A stretch of 64,000 nucleotides of DNA. Origin: an uncultured Oscillospiraceae bacterium. GTDB lineage: Bacteria > Bacillota > Clostridia > Oscillospirales > Oscillospiraceae. The stretch's first letter is position 1. Each line of letters begins with the position of its first letter. Shown piece after piece: positions 31,604 through 40,262 of this stretch. The stretch spans positions 29,632 through 93,631 of the forward strand of contig CAJUPW010000008.1 in the NCBI GenBank assembly GCA_910588635.1, given 5' to 3'. A program made the translations under genes and the position numbers. The notes under the pieces are model-generated. The model ran no database searches, was not told the origin of the DNA, and worked only from the letters and a program-made list of their open reading frames with translations.

Positions 31604-32368
31604 TTATAGATGTCCGGCGCTGACCAGCCCCAGCACCAGCAGATGAGCGGGGTAAAAGACATACCACAGGTACTTGTCTCCGGGGAAAGAACGTCCCTTC
31701 TCGCCATTGTAAAAGAAGGTAAACGCCACACCCAGCAGGGGGCCCACAGCGTTGATGCACAGCATATGAAACCAGCGGTAGGTAAACAACTGTTCAGAAA
31801 AGAGCATCCAGATCAATCTGTACCGGGCCAGGGGCATGAGGAACAGCCACAGCAGAGTCTTTTTCCGGACCGGCCACAGTTCGGTTCGGTAAAAGACCAG
31901 AACAAACAGGATATAGCGCCCGCCGCCCTCGGTAAGTCTGAAGTACTCAGCGGCAATCACCATCCAGACGGCCAGGGCATACCCCAGCCCCGCCCGCTTT
32001 TCGTTGCCCCAGTCCATCAGCCGCAGAGTGAGCAGGCCCAGCAGCAGAGTGAACATGATGTTGCCGTGGAAGCCAAACAGGAGATAGTAGGGGTATTCCG
32101 CCAGACAGGCAAAGATCAGAAGCCGCAAGGCGTATCGGTTAAAATTCCGGGTGTGTCGGTAGCCGTTGGCGATGGAGAATAGAAAAATAGGGGCGGCGAT
32201 GCGCCCGATGTAATCGGTGGCCCGCTGGAGGACCAGCAGCGCCGGAACGGCCTCGGCGGCGTCGGGGAAGAAAAAGACTTCTAATGTCAGGGCCAGGGGC
32301 CAGACATAAGTGACGTGGTCCCACAGCATAGACAGCAGAGCGACGGTTTTCAGGGCGAAAAAGCTCAT
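31604..32368 (-). CDS. TraX family membrane protein
   Basis: A 254-residue polytopic membrane protein starting MSFFALKTVALLSMLWDHV, the usual TraX opening with an early DH pair in the first helix. About seven further hydrophobic segments follow, and YPAHLLVLGLVS closes the protein as in the family. TraX was named for F-pilin acetylation, but chromosomal copies in Firmicutes have unknown roles and belong to a wider acyltransferase-like group. A TTG at 32374, six bases nearer the AAAGGA site, is an alternative start. Confidence 0.82.
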   Translation of the reverse strand: MSFFALKTVALLSMLWDHVTYVWPLALTLEVFFFPDAAEAVPALLVLQRATDYIGRIAAPIFLFSIANGYRHTRNFNRYALRLLIFACLAEYPYYLLFGFHGNIMFTLLLGLLTLRLMDWGNEKRAGLGYALAVWMVIAAEYFRLTEGGGRYILFVLVFYRTELWPVRKKTLLWLFLMPLARYRLIWMLFSEQLFTYRWFHMLCINAVGPLLGVAFTFFYNGEKGRSFPGDKYLWYVFYPAHLLVLGLVSAGHL

Positions 32369-32476
32369 GGGCAATCAGATTCCTTTCTGTTTTGGGTACA
32401 GAGAGGATACCAGATATTTCTTACAAAAAAGCGGATAAATCTCTTACAAATCTCTGAATCTTCAGGAGGACATCCT

Positions 32477-33355
32477 ATGAACATCCAATGGTATCCAGGC
32501 CACATGACCAAGACCCGGCGGCAGATCGAGGCCGACCTGAAGCTGGTGGACATCGTGGTGGAGATCATCGACGCCCGTATCCCGGCGTCCAGCCGCAACC
32601 CGGACATCGACGCCATCTGCGCCGGCAAGCCCCGGCTCATCGTCCTCAACCGGGCGGACCAGGCCGACCCCGCCCAGAACAGGGCCTGGGAGGCGTATTT
32701 CCGGAGTCAGGGCCGCTCCGTCCTGGAGACCGACGCCCGCTCCGGCCGGGGGATCAACCAGTTTTCTGATGTCGTCCGGGGGGCGCTCAGCGAGCAGATT
32801 GCCAGGTGGCGGGAAAAGGGTCAGATAGGCCGGCCCGTCCGGGCCATGGTGGTGGGGGTGCCCAACGTGGGCAAGTCTACCTTCATCAACAAGGTGGCCA
32901 GGAAGAAGTCCGCCAAGGCGGGCGACCGTCCCGGCGTCACCCGGGGGAAGCAGTGGGTCCATGTGGACCAGGGGCTGGACCTGCTGGACACTCCGGGCAT
33001 CCTGTGGCCCAAGTTTGAGGACGAGGCCACCGGCATGAATCTGGCCTACACCGGGGCGGTGAAGGACGAGATCATGGATGTGGAGACCCTTGGCTGTCAC
33101 TTCATGGCGCTGCTGGGGGAGCGCTACCCCCAGGCCCTCATGGACGGCTATAGGCTTCCTGAACTTCCCGCCCGGGAGGAGGGGGAGAACGACGCGGCCT
33201 GGGGATACCGGCTGCTTCAGGCGGCGGCGGCCAAGCGGGGAATGCGTATTTCCGGCGGGGAGGTGGACACCGAGCGCATGGCCCGGGTCCTTCTGGACGA
33301 GTACCGGGGAGGCAGGCTGGGGCGGTTTACCCTGGAGCTTCCGGAGGGAATGTGA
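32477..33355 (+). CDS. rbgA: Ribosome biogenesis GTPase RbgA (YlqF)
   Basis: A 292-residue circularly permuted GTPase needed for late assembly of the 50S subunit. The permuted motif order is visible: NRADQAD (G4) comes before the P-loop VGVPNVGKSTFINKV (G1), followed by DTPGILWPK (G3). The start MNIQWYPGHMTKTRRQIE is typical. AGGAGG lies upstream. It heads a run with rnhB and yraN, a common order in Firmicutes. Confidence 0.96.
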   Translation: MNIQWYPGHMTKTRRQIEADLKLVDIVVEIIDARIPASSRNPDIDAICAGKPRLIVLNRADQADPAQNRAWEAYFRSQGRSVLETDARSGRGINQFSDVVRGALSEQIARWREKGQIGRPVRAMVVGVPNVGKSTFINKVARKKSAKAGDRPGVTRGKQWVHVDQGLDLLDTPGILWPKFEDEATGMNLAYTGAVKDEIMDVETLGCHFMALLGERYPQALMDGYRLPELPAREEGENDAAWGYRLLQAAAAKRGMRISGGEVDTERMARVLLDEYRGGRLGRFTLELPEGM

Positions 33356-33357
33356 CG

Positions 33358-33969
33358 ATGGACCTTTGGCAGTATGAAAAGGAAGCGGCCGCAGAGGGCT
33401 ATGCCGCCGTCTGCGGCTGCGACGAGGCGGGGGCGGGGCCGCTGGCCGGCCCGGTATACGCCGCGGCGGTGATTCTGCCCCTTGGAGAGGATATTCCCGG
33501 CCTGGACGACTCAAAGAAGCTGACGGAAAAGCGGCGTGAAGCGCTTTTCCCTGTCATTCAGGAGAGGGCCCTGGACTGGTCGGCGGCTTTTGTCAGCGCG
33601 GAGGAGATTGATAAAACGGATATCCTCAGCGCCCGGATGCGCGCCATGCAGCTGGCCATAGACGGGCTGAGCCGGAAGCCGGATTTCGCGCTGGTCGACG
33701 GCAACCGGGACCACGGCAGGAGCGCGGCCATCACAATATCTCACCGCTGTATTGTAAAAGGAGACAGCCTGTCAGCCTCTATCGCGGCGGCCTCCATCCT
33801 GGCCAAGGTGAGGCGGGACCATTTTATGGTGGAGATGGCGGCGAAGTATCCGGAGTACCGCTTTGACAGACATAAGGGCTACGGCACCAAGCTCCACTAT
33901 GCGCTGCTGCGGGAATACGGCCCCTGCCCCATCCACCGGAGGACCTTTCTGAAAGGAATGGCGCCATGA
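33358..33969 (+). CDS. rnhB: Ribonuclease HII
   Basis: A 203-residue RNase HII, which cuts RNA in RNA-DNA hybrids and single ribonucleotides in DNA. The first two catalytic acids are in CGCDEAGAGPLAGPV, the third in FALVDGNRD, and the fourth follows in SILAKVRRDHFM. The GRG motif next to the first acids, which in characterised enzymes reads the ribonucleotide-DNA junction, is GAG here. ATG at 33358 lies nine bases after GGAGGG; the GTG at 33352 is too close. Confidence 0.95.
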   Translation: MDLWQYEKEAAAEGYAAVCGCDEAGAGPLAGPVYAAAVILPLGEDIPGLDDSKKLTEKRREALFPVIQERALDWSAAFVSAEEIDKTDILSARMRAMQLAIDGLSRKPDFALVDGNRDHGRSAAITISHRCIVKGDSLSASIAAASILAKVRRDHFMVEMAAKYPEYRFDRHKGYGTKLHYALLREYGPCPIHRRTFLKGMAP

Positions 33970-34334
33970 GCGGCCAGAACAGCCGGCTGCTGGGCCGGTG
34001 GGGGGAGGACTTGACGGCGGAGTATCTGCGGGACAAGGGGTATCGCATCCTCGCCGCCAATTGGAGATGCCGCTTCGGGGAGCTGGACCTCGTGGCGGAG
34101 GACGGGACGTACCTTTGCTTCGTAGAGGTCAAGCTGCGGAAAAACGCCGCCTACGGCCCGGCGGCCGCCTTTGTGGACCGGCGCAAGCAGGAGAAGCTGC
34201 GCGCCGCCGCTATGCTCTACCTGTCCCGGTATCCCACGGACCTCCAGCCCCGGTTCGACGTTGTTGAGATATACGCTCCCCAGGGAGTGGAGACGGAAAA
34301 ACCGGAGCTTTTTCACCTGGAAAACGCCTTTTGA
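33966..34334 (+). CDS. YraN family (UPF0102) endonuclease-like protein
   Basis: A 122-residue protein of the UPF0102 family. It has GRWGEDLTAEYLRDKGYRIL, NWRCRFGELDLVAEDG with the acidic residues of a restriction-endonuclease-like fold, and LCFVEVKLRKNAAYGPA with the E-x-K. Its biological role is not settled. It overlaps rnhB by four bases (ATGA), and the pair is a conserved neighbourhood. Confidence 0.92.
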   Translation: MSGQNSRLLGRWGEDLTAEYLRDKGYRILAANWRCRFGELDLVAEDGTYLCFVEVKLRKNAAYGPAAAFVDRRKQEKLRAAAMLYLSRYPTDLQPRFDVVEIYAPQGVETEKPELFHLENAF

Positions 34335-34346
34335 CGCCAAAATCTC

Positions 34347-34375
34347 TTGACCCGGAGGAGAAAAGCTGGCATAAT
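34347..34375 (+). promoter_or_regulatory. thrC promoter, TTGACC-17-CATAAT
   Basis: TTGACC (34347-34352) and CATAAT (34370-34375) with a 17-base spacer, 36 bases before thrC. Confidence 0.72.
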
Positions 34376-34411
34376 AGGACCCATCAATGATTGAAGTGAG
34401 GAAGGATTACC

Positions 34412-35896
34412 ATGCGGTATATCAGCACACGGGACAATACCATACAGTATTCCGCCGCCCAGGCTATTACCCAGGGGCTGGCCAGAGACGGCGGGCTGCT
34501 GACCCCCTTCTTCATCCCCAAGCTGCCGGGCAAGGCGCTGGAGGACCTGCGGGATATGGCCTATCAGCAGCGGGCAGTGTATGTGATGAAGCAGTTTCTG
34601 GATGAATTTTCTGTGAAGGAGCTCACCAATTTTGTCAACGCCGCCTACGGCCCGGACAAATTCGATACCCCGGCGGTGGCCCCCGTTCATACGGTGGACG
34701 GCGACACCCACTGCCTGGAGCTGTGGCACGGCCCCACCTGCGCCTTCAAGGATATGGCCCTGCAGATGCTGCCCCACCTGCTCACCGCCTCCCTGATTAA
34801 GACAGAGGAGGAAAAGACGGCCTGCATCCTGGTGGCCACCTCGGGCGACACGGGCAAGGGAGCCCTGGAGGGCTTCAGGGATGTGCCCCGGACCAAAATT
34901 CTGGTGTTCTACCCCAAGGACGGGGTGTCTGAGGTCCAGAAGCTGCAGATGGTCACTCAGGAGGGGGACAACGTGGGCGTGGCCGCCGTGGTGGGCAACT
35001 TCGACGACGCCCAGACCGGGGTGAAGGAGCTGTTCTCCGACGAGGATATCCGCCGGGAGCTGGCCGAGAAGGGCTGTTTCTTCTCCTCCGCCAACTCCAT
35101 TAACTGGGGCCGGGTGCTGCCCCAGATCGTCTATTACATCTCCGCCTACTGCGACCTGCTCCGGGATGAGAAGATCGCCCCCGGACAGGCGGTGAATATC
35201 TGTGTCCCCACCGGCAACTTCGGCAACATCCTGGCCGCCTGGTATGCCCGGGAGATGGGCTTGCCCATCGGCCAGCTCATCTGCGCGTCCAACAGCAACA
35301 ACGTGCTTACCGACTTCATCCGGGAGGGGGTCTACGACCGCAACCGGACCTTCTACAACACCATCTCCCCCTCCATGGACATCCTGATTTCCTCCAACCT
35401 GGAGCGGCTGCTCTACTCTCTCACCCAGGACACGGCGGAGGTGAGAGGATACATGGCTCAGCTGGCCGAGACAGGCCGGTATCAGGTGGGCGACAGGGTA
35501 AAGACCAAGCTGCAGAAGCGGTTCAAGGGCTATTTCTGCGATGACCGGGAGACCCAGCGGATGATCCGCGCCATGTTCGACCGATACGGCTACCTCATCG
35601 ACACCCACACCGCCGTGGCTTTCTCCGCTCTGGGGCAATACCGGCAGGAGACCGGGGACGACGCCCCCGCCATCGTGGCCTCCACTGCCAGTCCCTTCAA
35701 GTTCTGCGCCAGCGTCTTGGAGGCTCTGGGGGAGCAAGCCCCCGCCTCCGGCCTGGACGCCCTGGACCAGCTCTCCGCCCGGACGGGCCAGCCAGCCCCA
35801 GCCCCTCTGGCCGGGCTGCGGGATAAGGCGGTCCGGTTCACCCAAGTGGTGGAGAAGGACCACATGCTGGACGCGGTGCGGTCCTTGCTGGAGTGA
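34412..35896 (+). CDS. thrC: Threonine synthase
   Basis: A 494-residue PLP enzyme that converts O-phosphohomoserine to threonine. It is of the long bacterial/fungal type, starting MRYISTRDNTIQYSAAQAIT. The PLP lysine is in GPTCAFKDMALQML, the phosphate loop is in VPTGNFGNILAAWYA, and VATSGDTGKGALEGF binds the substrate. No other threonine genes are adjacent. It is followed after four bases by the phosphoesterase gene. Confidence 0.96.
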   Translation: MRYISTRDNTIQYSAAQAITQGLARDGGLLTPFFIPKLPGKALEDLRDMAYQQRAVYVMKQFLDEFSVKELTNFVNAAYGPDKFDTPAVAPVHTVDGDTHCLELWHGPTCAFKDMALQMLPHLLTASLIKTEEEKTACILVATSGDTGKGALEGFRDVPRTKILVFYPKDGVSEVQKLQMVTQEGDNVGVAAVVGNFDDAQTGVKELFSDEDIRRELAEKGCFFSSANSINWGRVLPQIVYYISAYCDLLRDEKIAPGQAVNICVPTGNFGNILAAWYAREMGLPIGQLICASNSNNVLTDFIREGVYDRNRTFYNTISPSMDILISSNLERLLYSLTQDTAEVRGYMAQLAETGRYQVGDRVKTKLQKRFKGYFCDDRETQRMIRAMFDRYGYLIDTHTAVAFSALGQYRQETGDDAPAIVASTASPFKFCASVLEALGEQAPASGLDALDQLSARTGQPAPAPLAGLRDKAVRFTQVVEKDHMLDAVRSLLE

Positions 35897-35900
35897 GCCC

Positions 35901-36593
35901 ATGGCCCTGTACGCCATAGGAGACACCCACCTGTCCCTGGCCTGCGACAAGCCCATGGACGTGTTCGGCGGCAGGTGGGACGGATATGTGGACAAGCTGC
36001 GGGAGGGCTTTCAGACCACGGTGTCCCCTGAGGACACCGTGGTGGTCTGCGGGGACGTGTCCTGGGGCATGAGCCTGGAGGAGGCGAAAGCGGATTTTGC
36101 CTTTCTGGACGCTCTGCCCGGGGGACGGAAGCTGCTGCTCAAGGGCAACCACGACTACTGGTGGACTACCGCGTCCAAGATGAAAGCGTTTTTTAAGGAG
36201 AACGGCTTTGCCACCCTGGACATCCTCCACAACAACTGCCATTTCTACGGGGAGGCCGCCCTGTGCGGCACCCGGGGCTGGTTTTACGAGGAGGATCGGG
36301 GGGAACACTCCGCCAAAATCTTTAACCGGGAGCTGATCCGGCTGGAGGCGTCGCTGAAGGCGGCGGGGGAGCGGGAGAAGCTGTGCTTTCTCCACTACCC
36401 GCCCCTGTATCAGGGCTACCGATGCGGGGAGATCATCGGCCTGCTGGAGCGGTACGGGGTAAAGCTGTGCTGCTACGGCCATCTCCACGGGGGGAGCCAC
36501 CGGCTGGCCGTCACCGGACAGCGGGGAGATGTGGAATACCGCCTTGTCGCCGCCGACTATGTGGGCTTTACGCCCGTCAAATTGCTGTCCTAG
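35901..36593 (+). CDS. Calcineurin-like metallophosphoesterase
   Basis: A 230-residue phosphoesterase. The two-metal motifs are all visible: YAIGDTHLSL, VVVCGDVSWG, LKGNHDYWW, FLHYPP and CCYGHLHGG. The substrate is not known. Close spacing after thrC suggests shared transcription rather than a common pathway. Confidence 0.9.
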   Translation: MALYAIGDTHLSLACDKPMDVFGGRWDGYVDKLREGFQTTVSPEDTVVVCGDVSWGMSLEEAKADFAFLDALPGGRKLLLKGNHDYWWTTASKMKAFFKENGFATLDILHNNCHFYGEAALCGTRGWFYEEDRGEHSAKIFNRELIRLEASLKAAGEREKLCFLHYPPLYQGYRCGEIIGLLERYGVKLCCYGHLHGGSHRLAVTGQRGDVEYRLVAADYVGFTPVKLLS

Positions 36594-36747
36594 AGCCTTG
36601 CTTCCCATGCAAAAGGAAATAATCTGGAAAATTTTCAAAAAAAGACTGTTCAAACCGCTGCGTATCTGATAGAATATCGTGGCGAAAGTAAAAGGGCCCC
36701 TCCGCCGGCCGTTCCGGAGGCGGGACCGACAGGAGGAAATTGTACAA

Positions 36748-38127
36748 ATGAAGGTCACCAGTGTTGAGAAGAAAGAGAAGAGCACCGTAGAGCTCACCAT
36801 CCAGGTGGAGGCCGATGTCTTTGAGGCGGCCATCCAGAAGGTCTATCTGAAAAACCGCGGCCGCATCAACGTTCCCGGCTTCCGCAAGGGCAAGGCCCCC
36901 CGGAAGATTATCGAGGGTATGTACGGCACCGGCGTGTTCTACGAGGACGCCATTAACGAGTGCTATCCGGCCGCCTATGAGCAGGCCGTGAAGGAACAGG
37001 GCCTGGACGATGTGGGCTACCCCAAAATGGAGATCGTGGAGGCGGGTAAGGAGGGCTTTACCTTCAAGGCGCTGGTTTCCGTCCGTCCTGAGGTCAAGCT
37101 GGGCGAGTACAAGGGCCTGACTGCCCCCAAGGAGAAGGTTGAGGTCACCGAGGAGGATATCGACGGGGAGCTCAAGCCCTATATCGACCGGGCCACCCGT
37201 CTGGTCAGCGTGAAGCGCAAGGCCAAGAAGGGCGACACCGCCGTCATCGACTTTGAGGGCTTCGACAACGGCACCCCCTTCGAGGGCGGCAAGGGCGAGA
37301 ACTACGATCTGAAGCTGGGCGCAGGTATGTTTGTCCCCGGCTTTGAGGAGCAGGTCGTGGGCATGAAGGCCGGCGAGGAGAAGGATATCGACATCACCTT
37401 CCCCGAGGACTACCATGCCGACCTGGCCGGCAAGGCTGTTGTATTTCATGTGAAGGTCAACGAGGTGAAGGAGTCCCAGGCCCCCGAGGTGGACGACGAG
37501 TTTGCCAAGGACGTGTCCGAGTTCGATACCCTGGCCGATTTCCGCAAGGACCTGGGGGAGAAGCTGCAGCAGCGTAAGGAGGCCCAGGCCAAGAGCGACT
37601 TTGAGAACGCTGTTCTGGAGCAGCTGGTGGAGAACATGGAGTGCGAGATTCCCGACGGAATGGTGGAAGCCCAGACCGACCGGCTGATGGACGACTACGC
37701 CATGCGCCTGCAGAGTCAGGGCATCCCTATGGACCAGTATATGTCCATGATGGGTATGACCCCCGAGGTGATGCGCGCCTCCGCCAAGCCCGCCGCCCTG
37801 AAGCAGGTGCAGGTGGAGCTGGCCCTTACCGCCGTGGCCAAGGCGGAGGGGATCGAGGTGTCCGACGAGGAGTGCGAGGCCGAGGTGGCCAAGCTGGCCG
37901 AGCAGTATAAGATGGAGGCCGACCAGGTGAAAGCCATTGTCACCATGGATAGCCTGAGAAAGGACCTGTCCTTGCGCAAGGCGAACGATGTGGTCCTCTC
38001 CAGCGCCAAGGAGGGCAAGGCAAAGAAGAAAGCCGCCTCTGGCAAGAAAGAAGACGCGGGTGAGGAGAAGCCCAAGCGCAGCCGTGCCAAGAAGGCCGAG
38101 GAGTCCAAAGAGGAAGCGGCCGAGTAA
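36748..38127 (+). CDS. tig: Trigger factor
   Basis: A 459-residue ribosome-bound chaperone and prolyl isomerase. The ribosome-binding signature is NVPGFRKGKAPRK near residue 45, then an FKBP-type domain (DTAVIDFEGFDNGTPFEGGK and later LAGKAVVFHVKV), then the long helical chaperone arms. The last 30 residues form a Lys/Glu/Ala-rich tail beyond the normal end. ATG at 36748 follows AGGAGG by 11 bases. Clustering with clpP, clpX and lon is the usual arrangement. Confidence 0.97.
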   Translation: MKVTSVEKKEKSTVELTIQVEADVFEAAIQKVYLKNRGRINVPGFRKGKAPRKIIEGMYGTGVFYEDAINECYPAAYEQAVKEQGLDDVGYPKMEIVEAGKEGFTFKALVSVRPEVKLGEYKGLTAPKEKVEVTEEDIDGELKPYIDRATRLVSVKRKAKKGDTAVIDFEGFDNGTPFEGGKGENYDLKLGAGMFVPGFEEQVVGMKAGEEKDIDITFPEDYHADLAGKAVVFHVKVNEVKESQAPEVDDEFAKDVSEFDTLADFRKDLGEKLQQRKEAQAKSDFENAVLEQLVENMECEIPDGMVEAQTDRLMDDYAMRLQSQGIPMDQYMSMMGMTPEVMRASAKPAALKQVQVELALTAVAKAEGIEVSDEECEAEVAKLAEQYKMEADQVKAIVTMDSLRKDLSLRKANDVVLSSAKEGKAKKKAASGKKEDAGEEKPKRSRAKKAEESKEEAAE

Positions 38128-38140
38128 TGAAAGCACACGT

Positions 38141-38166
38141 CCCGGGGCGGCACGTTCCGCCCCGGG
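38141..38166 (+). terminator. GC-rich hairpin between tig and clpP
   Basis: CCCGGGGCGG (38141-38150) pairs with CCGCCCCGGG (38157-38166). No T tract follows, so it may attenuate or protect the tig transcript rather than end it. Confidence 0.5.
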
Positions 38167-38243
38167 CGTAAGAATATCACAAGGAATGAATTTCCAGCGG
38201 TGTGGGTATACTCTGGTATCCCACTGAAAAAAGGAGTATTTTT

Positions 38244-38825
38244 ATGAGCTTAGTTCCCTATGTAGTAGAGCAGACCAACCGGGGCGAGCGTTCCTACGAC
38301 ATTTTCTCCCGCCTGCTTAACGACCGGATTGTCATGCTGTCCGAGGAGGTCAACGACACCACCGCCTCTCTGGTGGTTGCCCAGCTGCTGTACCTGGAGG
38401 CCCAGGACCCGGATAAGGATGTCCAGTTCTATATCAACAGCCCCGGCGGCTCCGTCACGGCGGGCATGGCCATCTACGATACCATGCAGTATATCAAGTG
38501 CGACGTGTCCACTATCTGCATCGGCATGGCGGCCTCCATGGGGGCCTTCCTGCTGTCCTCCGGGGCCAAGGGCAAGCGTCTGGCTCTGCCCAACGCCGAA
38601 ATTATGATCCATCAGCCCTCCGCCGGCACACAGGGCCAGATCACCGATATGGCCATCCATCTGCGCCGGCTGGAGATCATTAAGACCCGGATGAACCGCA
38701 TCCTGTCCGAAAACACCGGCAAACCCATCGAGGTAGTCACCGCCGACTGCGAGCGGGACAACTTCATGACCGCTCAGGAGGCCATGGAGTACGGCCTGGT
38801 GGATAAGGTGCTGGACAGACGGTAA
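38244..38825 (+). CDS. clpP: ATP-dependent Clp protease proteolytic subunit
   Basis: A 193-residue serine protease. The catalytic triad is visible: serine in [11 protein letters not shown], histidine in IMIHQPSAG, and aspartate in [10 protein letters not shown]. The N-terminal [20 protein letters not shown] is the usual gating region. It forms the double ring that works with ClpX. AAAGGAG precedes ATG 38244. clpX follows after 23 bases. Confidence 0.98.
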   Translation: MSLVPYVVEQTNRGERSYDIFSRLLNDRIVMLSEEVNDTTASLVVAQLLYLEAQDPDKDVQFYINSPGGSVTAGMAIYDTMQYIKCDVSTICIGMAASMGAFLLSSGAKGKRLALPNAEIMIHQPSAGTQGQITDMAIHLRRLEIIKTRMNRILSENTGKPIEVVTADCERDNFMTAQEAMEYGLVDKVLDRR

Positions 38826-38848
38826 GAGATTGAAATTGAGGTACTGCC

Positions 38849-40177
38849 ATGGCAAGAAATGAGGAAAAAAGAATACGGTGTTCCTTCTGCGGCAAGCATC
38901 AGGATCAGGTAAAGCGGATCATCGCCGGTCCGGGTGTGTATATCTGCGATGAGTGCGTGGGCCTGTGCATGGCGGCCATGGGGGAGGACGCCCTTTTCCT
39001 GGAGGGAGACGGTGCCCAGTTCACCGGGGAAATCCCCGACGTCATCCCCACACCCAAGGAGATACACGCCGTTCTGGACCAGTATATCATCGGCCAGAAG
39101 AAGGCCAAGGTGGCCCTGTCGGTGGCGGTATACAACCACTACAAGCGCATCTACTTCGGCGGAGCGGAGGATGTGGAGCTGCAGAAGAGCAACATCCTGC
39201 TCATGGGCCCCACCGGCTGCGGTAAGACCCTCTTCGCCCAGACCCTGGCGCGGGTGCTGAAGGTGCCCTTCGCCATTGCCGACGCCACCACTCTCACAGA
39301 GGCCGGCTATGTGGGTGACGACGTGGAGAATATCCTGCTGCGTCTGGTTCAGGCCGCCGACTACGATGTGGAGTTGGCCGAGCGGGGCATCATCTATATT
39401 GACGAGATGGATAAGATTGCCAGGAAGAGCGAGAACACTTCCATCACCCGTGACGTGTCCGGCGAGGGCGTGCAGCAGGCGCTTTTGAAAATTCTGGAGG
39501 GCACCGTGGCCAACGTCCCCCCCCAGGGCGGACGGAAGCACCCCCACCAGGAGTTCATCCAGATCGATACCCGCAACATCCTGTTTATCTGCGGCGGGGC
39601 CTTCGACGGCATCGACAAGATCATCGAGCACCGGCTGGATAAGCGCTCCCTGGGCTTCGGCGCGGAGATTCAGAGCCGCAAGGAGCGCAACATGGGCGAG
39701 CTGATGAAGGAAATCCAGCCCCAGGACCTGCTTAAGTACGGCATCATCCCCGAGCTGGTGGGCCGTATGCCGGTGCTGACGACGCTGGAGTCACTGGACC
39801 GCGGTCAGATGGTCCGCATCCTCACCGAACCCAAGAACGCCCTGGTCAAGCAGTACAAGGTGCTGCTGGGCTACGATCAGGTGGAGCTGGAGTTCGCTCC
39901 AGAGGCGTTGGAGGCAGTGGCCGAGCGGGCGGTGGAGCGGGAGATCGGCGCCCGCGGCCTGCGGGCCATTCTGGAGGAGGTCATGAATCAGATCATGTAT
40001 GACATCCCCTCCGACCCCACCATCGTCAAGGTGATTATCACCGAGAGCTGCGTCAGGGACGGGGCGGGGCCGGAGCTGGTCCGGGACCCGGAGCGTACCC
40101 AGCGGCCCAAGCTGGGCAAAGCCGCCGTCCAGGTAGAGAAATCCGGTCCAAACGGCCGCTATGGCCACGCAGGTTGA
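38849..40177 (+). CDS. clpX: ATP-dependent Clp protease ATP-binding subunit ClpX
   Basis: A 442-residue AAA+ unfoldase. The N-terminal zinc-binding domain has CSFCGKHQ and CDECVGLC. Walker A is [12 protein letters not shown], Walker B is [11 protein letters not shown], and the ClpP-docking loop reads [10 protein letters not shown] 20-residue tail at the C-terminus ([19 protein letters not shown]) extends past the usual end. It feeds substrates to ClpP encoded just upstream. Confidence 0.98.
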   Translation: MARNEEKRIRCSFCGKHQDQVKRIIAGPGVYICDECVGLCMAAMGEDALFLEGDGAQFTGEIPDVIPTPKEIHAVLDQYIIGQKKAKVALSVAVYNHYKRIYFGGAEDVELQKSNILLMGPTGCGKTLFAQTLARVLKVPFAIADATTLTEAGYVGDDVENILLRLVQAADYDVELAERGIIYIDEMDKIARKSENTSITRDVSGEGVQQALLKILEGTVANVPPQGGRKHPHQEFIQIDTRNILFICGGAFDGIDKIIEHRLDKRSLGFGAEIQSRKERNMGELMKEIQPQDLLKYGIIPELVGRMPVLTTLESLDRGQMVRILTEPKNALVKQYKVLLGYDQVELEFAPEALEAVAERAVEREIGARGLRAILEEVMNQIMYDIPSDPTIVKVIITESCVRDGAGPELVRDPERTQRPKLGKAAVQVEKSGPNGRYGHAG

Positions 40178-40192
40178 GATAAAATATATCCA

Positions 40193-40231
40193 GACGTCCC
40201 GCGGCACCCCCACAGCGGGGCGCGGGGCGTC
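40193..40231 (+). terminator. Hairpin between clpX and lon
   Basis: GACGTCCCGCG (40193-40203) pairs with CGCGGGGCGTC (40221-40231, one wobble), with an inner CCCC / GGGG. No T tract follows; possible attenuator. Confidence 0.5.
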
Positions 40232-40262
40232 TGTGCTATTCCTCGAAAGGAAGTGAACGACT

